Origin: Streptomyces echinatus | GTDB lineage: Bacteria; Actinomycetota; Actinomycetes; Streptomycetales; Streptomycetaceae | Reading direction: 5' to 3' | Assembly: GCF_014203595.1 (NCBI RefSeq) | Contig: NZ_JACHJK010000016.1 | Coordinates: 124,001 to 188,000 of the forward strand | Length of the DNA: 64,000 nucleotides | Shown: positions 8,668 to 16,548 of the stretch, piece by piece | How positions within the stretch are numbered: the stretch's first letter is position 1 | How the letters are laid out: each line of letters opens with the position of its first letter | The notes under the pieces: model-generated | Told to the model about the DNA's origin: nothing | Seen by the model: only the letters and a program-made list of their open reading frames with translations | Database searches by the model: none | Position numbers and translations under genes: made by a program

Positions 8668-9504
8668 TCACGAACTGACGGGCGACGGCCGCACGACGCG
8701 TTCCCGGGCCGGGTGGGGCGCTGCCGCCCACTCCTCGATCGCACGGTCGACGATGCGGGCGATCCCGGGGAGCCGGTGTTCGTCCATCAACGTGTAGTGC
8801 GTTCCGGGAGCCCGCACGACGGGTACGGCGCGGCCCACGAGCGCGGACCATCCCAGGCACTCGGGCTCCGCGTTCCAGCCGGTCTCGTCCTGCGCCCGGA
8901 CCATGAGCAGCGGTGCGGCGCACGGGCGGGCCTGCCAGCCGTCGTCGAAGATCCCCTGATGCCAGACGTACACGTCCCAGAAGGGGCGCAGGTCCGCACC
9001 CGTCAGTCCCGGGGTGTCGCTGGCCACGGCGATCAACTCGGCGGCTTCGTCGAGCAGTTCGTCGACCGACCGGGCGTCGGTCGCGGACAGGTCGAGCCCG
9101 AGGAGTCCGCCGATCTCCGCGGCGTGGTCGGCCGTCCGGCCGCGCAGGGCCTCCGGGGGCGCGCTGTCCAGGAGGATGACGCCTGCCGGTCCCCGCCCCT
9201 GCTCCTCGCCGAGGCGGGCCATCTCCACGACGACCGGGCCGCTGAAGGACCACCCGACGTAGATCGGCGTCGCGTCGGGGGCGGCGGCCTGGAACTCCGC
9301 CAGGTACGCCTGCGCGATCCCTTCGATCGACCGCGGGCGGCCGGCGTCGACACCGGTGGCCTGGAAGGCGTAGACGGAGAAGTCCCCGCCGAGGTGCGGC
9401 TCCAGGGCACGGTACGAGGCGGCCGACCCGCTCGCGGGATGGATGAGCACCAGCGCGTTCGGCCCGGTGGACTCTCTCAGACGGACCAGGTGGTTCCCCC
9501 GCAC
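8668..9504 (-). CDS. Alpha/beta-hydrolase thioesterase (type II TE-like)
   Basis: A 278-residue alpha/beta hydrolase resembling the thioesterase domains of PKS/NRPS systems. The nucleophile elbow is GWSFSG (Ser86), close to the GWSFGG of NRPS/PKS thioesterases; the oxyanion region is LIHPASG; the C-terminal His lies in GTHYTLM and candidate acids lie before it (VRAQDETGW). No signal peptide. The start is the GTG at 9504 behind AGGGAG with 5 bases of spacing; an upstream in-frame GTG at 9534 lacks such a site. It is the first gene of the leftward set, 95 bases before clpP. It could edit misprimed carrier proteins or release the product. No C-terminal TE is visible in the PKS proteins here, but the cluster continues beyond the window. 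Confidence 0.85.
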   Translation of the reverse strand: MRGNHLVRLRESTGPNALVLIHPASGSAASYRALEPHLGGDFSVYAFQATGVDAGRPRSIEGIAQAYLAEFQAAAPDATPIYVGWSFSGPVVVEMARLGEEQGRGPAGVILLDSAPPEALRGRTADHAAEIGGLLGLDLSATDARSVDELLDEAAELIAVASDTPGLTGADLRPFWDVYVWHQGIFDDGWQARPCAAPLLMVRAQDETGWNAEPECLGWSALVGRAVPVVRAPGTHYTLMDEHRLPGIARIVDRAIEEWAAAPHPARERVVRPSPVSS

Positions 9505-9587
9505 TCCAGCTCCCTTTCGGTGGTTCACGTGCACAGCCGGCCGACATGGCGTCGAGTGATCGTCCCGGCGGCAGCAGCCTAGCAGAA

Positions 9588-9610
9588 ATGTACAGGACGT
9601 ACAGAATGTA
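9588..9610. promoter_or_regulatory. Possible operator of the Phd-like antitoxin gene
   Basis: Three related GTA-containing elements (ATGTACA, ACGTACA, AATGTA) occur at roughly 10-base spacing and end 11 bases before the antitoxin start. Phd/YefM proteins bind short repeated or palindromic sites to repress their own gene, so this is a reasonable candidate operator. No binding evidence exists in the sequence itself. Confidence 0.4.
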
Positions 9611-9620
9611 GGATGCGCTC

Positions 9621-9908
9621 ATGGCCCATGAGATTCCCGTGACGCAAGCCCGTTCCGAGCTGGCGGAGCTGATCAACCGCGTGGTCTACGGCGGCGAGCA
9701 CGTCGTCCTCACCCGCCACGGCAAGCCGCTCGTCGCTCTTGTGTCCGCCGCCGATCTGGAGCGGCTGGAGTCCGCCAAGCAGGAGCAGGACGAGGTGATC
9801 GGCACGGTCTCCGTCGTGATGGACGGCCTGCCCTCCCAGGGTGAACCGAACCGCTTCGGCCTGGTCGCCGGGTTCGGGGGCCCGTCGGAGCCCTACCGGA
9901 CCCACTGA
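9621..9908 (+). CDS. Phd/YefM-family antitoxin without an adjacent toxin
   Basis: A 95-residue protein whose first 50 residues are typical of the prevent-host-death (Phd/YefM) fold: PVTQARSELAELINRV, then GGEHVVLTRHGKPLVALVS and ADLERLE. The rest is a disordered, acidic-then-Gly-rich tail where a toxin-binding region would be expected. In two-gene systems the RelE- or Doc-type toxin follows within a few bases, but the next 60 bases end in a cupin gene on the opposite strand, so no toxin is here. It may be a lone transcriptional regulator or the survivor of a broken toxin-antitoxin pair. Confidence 0.85.
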   Translation: MAHEIPVTQARSELAELINRVVYGGEHVVLTRHGKPLVALVSAADLERLESAKQEQDEVIGTVSVVMDGLPSQGEPNRFGLVAGFGGPSEPYRTH

Positions 9909-9969
9909 CCCACTGACCCTTTGCGGGCCCGGCACCCGCTGGACGAGGAGCGGTGCCGGACCGGCGGCC

Positions 9970-10475
9970 TCATTCGGCGGTGGGCCCGGGCTCCGGGAGG
10001 AAGTGGACGTCGTAGCGGTCCTGTTCCGGCAGCAGGCGGTCGAAGGGCTCCCGCCCGGACCGGACGCGCCCGAGCGCCCGGAAGTAGTCGAAGCGGTCGA
10101 CACCCGGGGTCAGGATCGCGAGCAGGTCCGCGGTGGAGTCGGCGGCCGCCCCGAAGGAGTGCGGGGTGCCCGGCGGGACGCAGACCAGACCGCCGGCGGC
10201 GATTGTCGTCGTGGTGCCCGCCACGGTGAACCACATGGTCCCGTCCAGCACGTGGAACAGTTCGGCCGACCGTGCGTGGTAGTGGGTTCGGGCCCCGGTC
10301 GTACCCCGGCCGAGGGCGAGGCGGTTCGCCCCGAGCGCCCCGCCGGTGTCCGACCCGTCCGCCAGCAGAACGAAGCCGCCGCCGTGAGGAAGCGGGACCC
10401 GCTCGGCCTCCTCCGCGGCGGTACGGCCGTGCCTGGTCTCATCGGTCCGGCCGGGGTGGGATGCGGCTCGGCCAT
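9970..10475 (-). pseudogene. Cupin-domain protein with a frameshifted N-terminus
   Basis: The cupin core is intact in one frame from about 10410 down to the stop at 9970: THYHARSAELFHVLDG carries the metal-binding His pair and Glu, and PPGTPHSF the last His. In that frame no start codon exists near the expected N-terminus. A well-placed ATG at 10475 (MAEPHPTPAGPM) overlaps the stop of the upstream fragment as TGATG, but it lies in another frame and would run into unrelated sequence. A single-base indel between about 10410 and 10440 would join the two. It is either a recent pseudogene or a sequencing error. Confidence 0.6.
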
Positions 10476-10740
10476 CAGCGCGGACGGGCCGGACCGACCG
10501 AGACGAAGGCGATGGTGAGTTGCTCGAACAGGGGCGCCGCGCAGGGGTGGGCGGCGCGGGGTGGCGTGATCGTGCAGATGCCCCGGTCGGGGGATCGACG
10601 AGCCCGACGGTCGTGACGTCGGTCCGCAGCGCGCCCGACAGCGGGCCGGGGATCAGCGCGATGGCGTGTCCGGTCGCGACCAGGGCCGGCTTGCCGAGCA
10701 GATCGGCCGCGGTGAGATCGATGCGGACGCTTCGTCTCAT
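10475..10740 (-). pseudogene. C-terminal fragment of a LysR-type regulator
   Basis: In one frame the stretch LVATGHAIALIPGPLSGAL followed by VGLVDPP looks like the C-terminal effector-binding domain of a LysR-type regulator. After a frameshift near 10575 the adjacent frame continues with AAPLFEQLTIAF, a usual LysR ending. No helix-turn-helix half exists: upstream of 10740 the DNA belongs to a different gene fragment on the other strand. Its stop overlaps the ATG of the broken cupin gene by one base, so the two were once coupled. Identification rests on pattern only. Confidence 0.5.
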
Positions 10741-11000
10741 GGCGCCTGGACGACCACTGCGCCCTCTTCCGGGGCCGGCCGGCCCCGGACGAACCGGCTC
10801 GCTCCCGCCGCATCGACGCGGTCGATGTCCACGGCACCGTCGCGACCGCGGCCATGACGCTCGCGCACGGCGCGGACACGTTCACCGACCTCTTCCTGCT
10901 GGTCCGCGCCGACGGCGCATGGCGCATCGCCGACAAGGCCTGTCACCGGCACTCCTGCGGGGCGCTCGCCGCCGAGGAAGGCCACGCGGCGGGACGGCGT
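10741..11000 (+). pseudogene. C-terminal fragment of an NTF2-like (SnoaL/lumazine-binding-type) protein
   Basis: From about 10760 the plus strand reads like the second half of a nuclear transport factor 2-like protein: DAVDVHGTVATAAMTLAHG, then FTDLFLLVRADGAWRIADK and HRHS, the usual end of the family. The N-terminal half is absent; the DNA before 10741 belongs to the LysR fragment on the other strand. The frame shows no stop at the expected end and runs on into the next gene. It is best read as a remnant left by a deletion that fused two genes head to head. Confidence 0.45.
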
Positions 11001-11021
11001 CTGAATTGTCCTCTGATCGTC

Positions 11022-11816
11022 CTAGGAGCCCGTCGGCAGTGGCTCCCCGCCTCCTTCCGCGGACGCCGCGCCGGGGCTGTGGGCGGCCGTCTTCCGGTGC
11101 GGTGTGCCGCTCGCGCGCGGGCGCCGCACGACCAGGCTGCTCACCTCGAAGGTCATCTCGGTCGTCCCGGGAGACGGCCGCGGATGGTAACGCCCGGCGC
11201 AGACGGAGAGGTTGACGATCAGGTAGGCGTACCAGAAGGGGCCCACGCCCCGCCCGTCCGCGAAGACCCGCTTGCCGTTGAGCCACCACACCACCGAACG
11301 GGCCCCGAACTCGGTGCGCAGGTCCACCCAGGCGCCCGGCCGGACGGCGTCGGAGTGCAGGTACCGGTTGGCGCCGTACACGTGGTTGGTGAACTCCAGC
11401 ACGTCCTCGTTGTCCGGGTGGTATTCGAAGACGTCGATCTCCTGGTCGCCGTCGCGCCAGGTCCAGATGGCGGGCCAGGCGCCGATCTCCCGGGGCAGCC
11501 GTACGCGGGTCTCCAGGACGTCCCCGGTCTGGACGGTGAAGTCCTCCTCGCTGCCCTCGGTGGTCAGCAGTCCGGTGTCCCACCTTCCGTCCGTCCGGCG
11601 TGTGGCGCGGAAGACGCCCGACCGGCTGTAGTCCGCGTCGCGTACGAGGTGGTCCAGTTTGTCGTCGCCCGGATTGACCGGGCCGCCTCCCGGATAGGCC
11701 CAGGAGCGGCCTGCGACCCACTGTGCCGTGGAGGAGAAGTCGGCGGTGAACACGAGGTCGGACGGCGGTGGGTCGCGAGGGGCCGGCAGCGGGCCCCGCG
11801 ATGTCGGTTCGTTCAT
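11022..11816 (-). CDS. Glycoside hydrolase family 16-like protein, apparently cytoplasmic
   Basis: A 264-residue protein with a concanavalin-like (GH16) fold. Its key segment, WPAIWTWRDGDQEIDVFEY, contains the GH16 catalytic signature E-I-D-x-x-E with nucleophile and acid/base Glu spaced as in beta-glucanases. Further on, NHVYGANRYLHSDA and VVWWLNGKRVFADGRGVG fit the later strands. There is no signal peptide, which is odd for an enzyme of polymer degradation. The last 35 residues are a disordered, charged tail. The start at 11816 is supported by GAGGA 7 bases upstream. Substrate is unknown. Confidence 0.7.
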   Translation of the reverse strand: MNEPTSRGPLPAPRDPPPSDLVFTADFSSTAQWVAGRSWAYPGGGPVNPGDDKLDHLVRDADYSRSGVFRATRRTDGRWDTGLLTTEGSEEDFTVQTGDVLETRVRLPREIGAWPAIWTWRDGDQEIDVFEYHPDNEDVLEFTNHVYGANRYLHSDAVRPGAWVDLRTEFGARSVVWWLNGKRVFADGRGVGPFWYAYLIVNLSVCAGRYHPRPSPGTTEMTFEVSSLVVRRPRASGTPHRKTAAHSPGAASAEGGGEPLPTGS

Positions 11817-11963
11817 GTCCGATTCCTCACCGGTGGCGGCCCGGTCATGCGCCAGGGTGCGCTCGGGGCGGCCAGATTGATCCGTCCGGGTGAACGGTGC
11901 CGCTTCGCGGGCCCGTGCCGGACACGGAACGGGGGTCGGAGAACGGGTGGGCGGGCGCGGCGG

Positions 11964-12497
11964 CTACGGGGCGCTTTCGGCGAGTCGGGCCAGTGCGTCC
12001 GCGGAGTCGGGAGCCAGCCGGTAGAAGCCCTGCAGGCTGACCGAGTGCTCCAGGCGGCCGTCCACCACGTACTTCAGGTTGCGGGTCCGGCCCCGGCGGT
12101 TGCGCCAGGTGAGCGTCGCCAGCAGGTCACCGGGTATCCGGGTGTCGAAGCGCACGGGGGTGGCGTCCACGTGCACCGCGCTCGCTCCGCAGCCGCCGGC
12201 ACCGAGCATCGACCAGTCACCGTGTCCGGGGAACGACGGGGCCTGCCAGGTCGCCGGGGCGGTGCCGCAGCAGTCGGCTCGTTCCATGTCGATCACTCGC
12301 ATCCTGGAGACGACGAACACCTCGCAGCGGTTGACGTGCAGTGCGTACACCTCGTCACCGGCACGGGCGCAGGACCAGGCTGGCAGGGACGTGTGCACGC
12401 CGGAGAACGCGACCGGCGGCCGCTCGCCCACGCGCCCCGCTCTGCGCAGCGCTCGGCACGTGTCCTGGGTCCACAGGACGGTGAAGGCATCAGACAT
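11964..12497 (-). CDS. Conserved-looking hypothetical protein
   Basis: A 177-residue protein I do not recognise. The sequence is protein-like: hydrophobic beta-type segments (VYALHVNRCEVFVVSRMRVID, LLATLTWRNRRGRTRNLKYVVDG), a Cys-rich centre (ADCCGT, GAGGCGAS) and a helical end. There is no signal peptide or membrane segment. An AGGA site 7 bases before the ATG at 12497 supports the start. It lies between a GH16-like gene and a group of broken genes, separated by more than 100 bases from both, and is probably transcribed alone. Confidence 0.65.
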   Translation of the reverse strand: MSDAFTVLWTQDTCRALRRAGRVGERPPVAFSGVHTSLPAWSCARAGDEVYALHVNRCEVFVVSRMRVIDMERADCCGTAPATWQAPSFPGHGDWSMLGAGGCGASAVHVDATPVRFDTRIPGDLLATLTWRNRRGRTRNLKYVVDGRLEHSVSLQGFYRLAPDSADALARLAESAP

Positions 12498-12689
12498 GCG
12501 GTGATCCTATGAACGAGGACTGACAGCCGCTGCGCGGCTCCGGCTGCGGAACCGGGCCGCCGCAGCGGCGGTCGACGACAGATCGACAGATCGACACGCC
12601 GACAGGTCGGCGGAGCAGATCGTTCAACCCGCTGCCGACGCAGCGCACTTGTCAGTCGACGGCCGGATCTGCCGGTCAGTCACCGTCGC

Positions 12690-12860
12690 TCACCCGCCCT
12701 CGTACACCGATGCCTCCGGAAACCCTGAGGCGAACGCCTGGTGCTCGGGTCCGGTCTCCTCGCGGGCGGCCTCCCGGAAGAGGCGGATCAGTTCCCGCCG
12801 GTCCTCTTCAGGTGCCTGGTCCAACCGCCTCAGCCACGATCCCCGCTGTCCGGTGACCCC
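12690..12860 (-). pseudogene. C-terminal fragment of an unknown gene
   Basis: About 50 residues ending at the stop at 12690 look like real protein (WLRRLDQAPEEDRRELIRLF and AREETGPEHQAFASGFPE), a charged helix followed by a short tail. The reading frame upstream of about 12860 turns into the antisense of another gene, so the N-terminal part is missing. It meets the AbiEii-like remnant head to head at about 12860. I cannot name its family. Confidence 0.35.
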
Positions 12861-13415
12861 GCGCGGGGCGAGGCCTGGCGGGTGGCCCGGCGCCGGGCCC
12901 TGCACCTCGTGCTGGACGCGATCGCCGCGTCACGGTGGGTGGACGCGCTGGTACTGCGGGGCGGCGTGCTGATGTCGGTGTGGCTCGGCGACGCCGCTCG
13001 CGAGCCGGGTGACCTGGACTTCGTCGTCGTACCCCCCACCTGGCGGATCGACGACGGCCGCACGGACGGGATGCTGCGCGGGATCGCCACCGCGGCGCAG
13101 GCGCCGGCCGACGCGCGGGGAGGCGAGATCGGGATCTCGGCGCGGGGCGCGGTGGTCGAGGACATCTGGACCTACGACCGGGTCCCGGGCCGCCGCATGC
13201 TACGAGCTGCTGCACGAGGTGTTCCGGCTGTCGGGCGAGTGGCCGTACCCCCACCGCGAGAGAATCCTGCTCGAAGACGTGGCGCAGGCGGTCGGGTATG
13301 GGGGGGGTGGGACCACTTCGTCACCGAGTACCCGCGGTTCGCGGACGCCGAGCGGGAGTACGCCGAACGGCTGGTGCGGGCCGTGACCCCGACGTTCGAT
13401 GGCGTCGCCGGCTGA
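12861..13415 (+). pseudogene. AbiEii-like nucleotidyltransferase, multiply frameshifted
   Basis: The first part carries the nucleotidyltransferase signature of the AbiEii/AbiGii toxin family: LVLRGGVLMSVWLG then EPGDLDFVVV. After GRRM at 13199 the frame shifts by one and a central segment of the family seems deleted. The next frame (YELLHEVFRLSGEWPYPHR, ILLEDVAQAVGY) runs into a G-rich tract at 13300-13310, after which a third segment in the first frame gives WDHFVTEYPRFADAEREY and the C-terminus. The N-terminus is also missing. No complete product can be made. AbiEii proteins are toxins in abortive-infection toxin-antitoxin systems; no AbiEi-like partner is nearby. Confidence 0.65.
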
Positions 13416-13478
13416 TCCGGCTCACACCGCTTCCCGTTCGGGGTGCGACCGCCCGCACGCGGCCCTGGGCCCCTGCGT

Positions 13479-14216
13479 TCAGGCGGCCGGCTTCACGGTC
13501 AAGTCGCCGTTCGTCGTCGACAGATCCAGGCGGAACCTGCCTGACGGGTCGTTCTCGAACGCCACGTGCTTGTCGCCATGGGAATTGTTCGCCGAAACGC
13601 GGTAGCCGGCGGGCGGGGCCGTGACCGTGAGGCCGCCGTTGGTCGTGCGGGCCCTGATGTTCTGCGGGACGGCCGTCCGGATCGTCACCTCGCCGTTCGA
13701 TGTCTGCGTGTCGATGCCTCCGCCCTTGACACCCTTCACGTCGACGGCACCGTTGGACGTGCGCAGCTTCACCGGGCCCGTCGCGTCGGTCACCGCGATC
13801 TCGCCGTTGCTCGTGTGCACGTCGACCACGCCGACACCGGTCAGCGCGAGAGCGCCGTCGGACGTGCCCCCCGTCACCGGGAGGCCGGCAGGCACTTTCA
13901 CGATGTAGTCGACGCCGCAGTCCTCTCCGCAGCCGGAGAGCGTCAGGACACCGTCGGTGACGTGGAAGGACGTGCCACTCGGCTTGTCACCGCGATAGTT
14001 GACCCTGCGGTGCACGGAGATCGTGGAGGCGTCGGCCGAAGCGTCCACCTTCACGCCCCCGTTCTCGTTGTCGAGTCGGATCGAGGTGACTTTCCGAGAC
14101 ACCTCGGCATCGTCCTCGAAGGTCTTCTGGCTGAGGGCTGAGCACGCGGACAGCCCGCCGACGGTGAGAGCGGCCAGAGCCACTCCGGTCAGAGTGCGCG
14201 TCAGTGGGCGTCGCAT
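13479..14216 (-). CDS. DUF4097-like beta-strand lipoprotein
   Basis: A 245-residue exported lipoprotein. The N-terminus is a type II signal peptide (MRRPLTRTL, hydrophobic stretch, lipobox LSAC). The mature part is a run of short repeats with a TSNG/TTNG motif (HTSNGEIAVTD, RTSNGAVDVKG, QTSNGEVTIRT, TTNGGLTVTA, TTNGDLTVKP), the parallel beta-solenoid pattern of DUF4097/putative adhesin domains. GGGGGA 5 bases before the ATG at 14216 fixes the start; the upstream in-frame extension has no ribosome site. It probably sits on the outer face of the membrane; ligand and role are unknown. Confidence 0.82.
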   Translation of the reverse strand: MRRPLTRTLTGVALAALTVGGLSACSALSQKTFEDDAEVSRKVTSIRLDNENGGVKVDASADASTISVHRRVNYRGDKPSGTSFHVTDGVLTLSGCGEDCGVDYIVKVPAGLPVTGGTSDGALALTGVGVVDVHTSNGEIAVTDATGPVKLRTSNGAVDVKGVKGGGIDTQTSNGEVTIRTAVPQNIRARTTNGGLTVTAPPAGYRVSANNSHGDKHVAFENDPSGRFRLDLSTTNGDLTVKPAA

Positions 14217-14345
14217 GGAAATCCCCCGTGTGGAGCGAGTCGAACGGTGATCAGTCACCACGATCCTACGCAGCCGCACTCCGGCCCCCACGGGGGAAAA
14301 CCCCCCAATTCCCGGACCGGGCCGCCCCCTTGCGAGGAAGCCGGC

Positions 14346-15362
14346 TCAGCTCCGGCCCTCCGCCGCCGTGGTGGCCCGTGACCGCTTCACCCGCGCCCTG
14401 CCGCGATCCCGTGCGTTCCAGCACGCGCGGTGCCAGTGCCGCCGCTCCTGCGCACCCTGGTGCTCACGCCATGCCACCACATGCGGGACGCCGGAGGGGA
14501 TCGTCTGTTCACAGCCGGGGCAGCGGTACGCCTTGCCCCCGGCGCCCGCCACCTGCCGCACGGCCCAGTCCTCGCCCCGCCAGACGCCCGACGACTCCTC
14601 GGGAGACCGTCCGCCGCGGAGCCGGCGCAGCATGCGCACACACCATGGGTACAGGGACGTGGAGGCCGCCCAGGTCAGCGATACGACCAGCAGAACCGCC
14701 ACGACTGCCTGCGGCCACCCCCAGCGCGCCAGCCAATGCCCCATCCGCGCCGCCGGATCACCGCCCGCCGCGGGGTCGACGGGCAGTGTGCCGGTCCGTG
14801 CCCACTGCGCGGTGAAGGCGGCGAGCACCACCCCCAGAAGGGTTCCGAGAGTCACCCGCAGGGCGACGACCGCGCGGGAGACGTGGGTGGCGACGGTGCC
14901 CGGCGCCGCGCCCATCACCTCGGCCGTCTCCGCCTGGGTCAGTCCCAGCGCCTTGTTGCACCACACTGACGTGCGCTGCCGGGGCGGCAGGGCGGTGAGC
15001 GCCGCGCCGAGGTCCAGGCGCAGATCGGCCGCGGCGCACGGGTCGGCGGTGCCGGCGGCCGTCTCCAGCCGTACGTCCGCGTCCAAGGACGCGTAGCCCT
15101 GGCCGCCGAGGTAACGCCGCTGCGCGTGCCGGACCTCGTTCTTGATGGCCGTGAAGAGGTACGGGCGCAGCCGCTCGATCGGCCCGGGGCAGGCCAGCAC
15201 GCTCGTGAGGGCGTTGTGCACGACGTCCTCGGGATCCGCCCACGACCGTGGGACCCCCGAGTCGCACAGCCGCTTGCGGGCGAAGCCGACCATCTGCCCG
15301 CGCCGCTCGGTGACCAGGGCCGCGAGCGCCTCGGCACGCCGGGCCCTGCGCTGTTCATCCAT
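14346..15362 (-). CDS. ECF-type sigma factor fused to two membrane segments and a Cys/His-rich tail
   Basis: A 338-residue protein in three parts. Residues 1-165 are an ECF sigma factor: sigma-2 region (VGFARKRL, WADPEDVVHNALTSVLA, YLFTAIKNEVRHAQRR) and sigma-4 region (LTALPPRQRTSVWCNKALG, TQAETAEVMGAAPGTVATHV). Residues 170-250 hold two hydrophobic helices (LGTLLGVVLAAF and AVVAVLLVVSLTWAA). The tail has CPGCEQTI, PHVVAW and RHWHRACW, which looks like a metal-binding ribbon or HNH-like fold. Its ATG overlaps the stop of a small upstream membrane protein by 8 bases. A membrane-held sigma factor would need release or would act at the membrane; the arrangement could give built-in regulation, with the Cys/His tail as a sensor. 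The family of the tail is uncertain. Confidence 0.85.
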   Translation of the reverse strand: MDEQRRARRAEALAALVTERRGQMVGFARKRLCDSGVPRSWADPEDVVHNALTSVLACPGPIERLRPYLFTAIKNEVRHAQRRYLGGQGYASLDADVRLETAAGTADPCAAADLRLDLGAALTALPPRQRTSVWCNKALGLTQAETAEVMGAAPGTVATHVSRAVVALRVTLGTLLGVVLAAFTAQWARTGTLPVDPAAGGDPAARMGHWLARWGWPQAVVAVLLVVSLTWAASTSLYPWCVRMLRRLRGGRSPEESSGVWRGEDWAVRQVAGAGGKAYRCPGCEQTIPSGVPHVVAWREHQGAQERRHWHRACWNARDRGRARVKRSRATTAAEGRS

Positions 15363-15543
15363 GCCGCTCCTGCCTCCCCTCGCGTGCGCTGAGCTTACGG
15401 CCGTCCCGTTCCCGCTCGGCCCGTACGAGTTCGGCCTTCCCGGCCGCTCGGAAGCGGTACGCGATGCTTTCCAGCACGCTGGTCAGTCCCGGCGCGAACA
15501 AGAGCACCAGATACACGGCGACGCCCAGGCTGGTCGTCTCCAC
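15355..15543 (-). CDS. Small single-span membrane protein coupled to the sigma factor gene
   Basis: A 62-residue protein: one N-terminal transmembrane helix (LGVAVYLVLLFAPGLTSVL) followed by a highly charged cytoplasmic helix rich in Arg, Glu and Lys. Start chosen at the GTG at 15543 behind GGGGGG with 8 bases of spacing; another GTG lies at 15552. Its TGA lies inside the start of the sigma factor gene (ATGGATGA), indicating translational coupling. It may be the membrane partner or regulator of the sigma factor, though it shows no ZAS-type anti-sigma motif. Function unknown. Confidence 0.6.
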   Translation of the reverse strand: METTSLGVAVYLVLLFAPGLTSVLESIAYRFRAAGKAELVRAERERDGRKLSAREGRQERHG

Positions 15544-15737
15544 CGAATTCACCCCCCGGTCTGCGGCCTTCGAGCGCCTCACCGTGAAGCGGCGGCCGTA
15601 CACACCCCCCACAGCCGCCCGGCCCCCGGATTCTTGACACGACGACCAAGATTTTCTGCCGAGGGCCCGTGCGGGACCGGCCCGGGCCCGCCTGATCCGG
15701 AGCCGCTTGGGTGCCGGACACGGCGGGAGCTGCCGGG

Positions 15738-16064
15738 TCAGGTCGTGGTGGTGGGGCCGGGGGGCAGGTGGACGGTCATGATCAGGTGGCAGGTGTCGTC
15801 GCCCGCGCCGCGGTAGGTGTGGGTGACGTCGCCGCGGAAGGCGGCGGTCTGTCCGGCCCCGACGGGGTACTCGGTGCCGTCGACGACGAGGGTCATCCGG
15901 CCGGCGGTGACGCTGACGGTCTCGACGACGTCGGCCTGGTGGGGGTGGCTGGGGTACTCCTCGCCGGGCTCCAGCGTCCAGCGCCGGACCTCGGTGGGCG
16001 CCGGGCCCGTGGTGGTCAGCATGAGCCGGGCCTCGCCGCCGTGCTCTCCCTTCCACAGGGGCAT
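15738..16064 (-). CDS. Cupin domain, likely the C-terminal half of an XRE-cupin regulator
   Basis: A 108-residue single cupin domain: EPGEEYPSHPHQADVVETVS provides the first metal/ligand motif and GRMTLVVDGTEYPVGAGQTAAF plus DVTHTYRGAGD the second. This pattern is typical of the sensor half of HTH-XRE-cupin regulators, in which an N-terminal DNA-binding domain of about 80-100 residues precedes it. Here the frame starts at PLWKGEHGGEA and the DNA immediately upstream belongs to another gene fragment on the plus strand, so the DNA-binding half has been lost. It may be translated as a lone cupin from the ATG at 16064, or be a remnant. Confidence 0.65.
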   Translation of the reverse strand: MPLWKGEHGGEARLMLTTTGPAPTEVRRWTLEPGEEYPSHPHQADVVETVSVTAGRMTLVVDGTEYPVGAGQTAAFRGDVTHTYRGAGDDTCHLIMTVHLPPGPTTTT

Positions 16065-16069
16065 GACGG

Positions 16070-16380
16070 CGGCTCACCGACGGCACCTGGGAGCCCGCCG
16101 GCGAGAACGACCCGCGCATCGAGGCCTGGTACACCGCCTACCGCTCCTTCGGCACCAACCCCCGCCGCATCCGCCCCAGCGTCGACGCCCTCGGCCGGCG
16201 CATGACCAAGAAGGGCGCACTGCCGCGGATCAACCCGGCCGTCGACTCGTACAACGCCGTCTCCGTCCGGCACGGCCTGCCCGCCGGCGCCTTCGACCTC
16301 GACCACGTCACCGGGGACATCGAGATCCGGTACGCGGACGGGCGACGAGAAGTTCACTCCGGGCCGCTTCGTCGGGTACC
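16070..16380 (+). pseudogene. B3/B4-domain protein fragment
   Basis: An open segment without a start reads WEPAGENDPRIEAWYTAYRS, FGTNPRRIRPSVDAL and INPAVDSYNAVSVRHGLPAG, the central part of stand-alone B3/B4 (tRNA-binding-like, phenylalanyl-tRNA synthetase beta editing fold) proteins. The N-terminus is absent, the frame shifts by one near 16346 (YADG then DEKFTPG), and the C-terminus is not recognisable. It abuts the truncated cupin head to head at about 16068, which looks like a deletion scar. Confidence 0.55.
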
Positions 16381-16548
16381 GGATCCTCCGCGCACCGGCC
16401 GGGGGACGGTGACGGGGTCATCACGGCGATGTCGTTTTTTGCATGTTGGATGACATTGCCGACGCACGATCCTGGCCATAGCGTCATAGGCGCAGGTCAC
16501 CGGACCGATGCGTGCCGGCCCCAACTCCCCCCTCACAGGTGGTACTCC

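Noticed and set aside
10854..12512. A 552-codon plus-strand frame beginning with the NTF2-like fragment
   Set aside because: After the first 35-40 residues it runs antisense through the GH16-like gene and the following gene; only the beginning is protein-like, so I kept that as a remnant.
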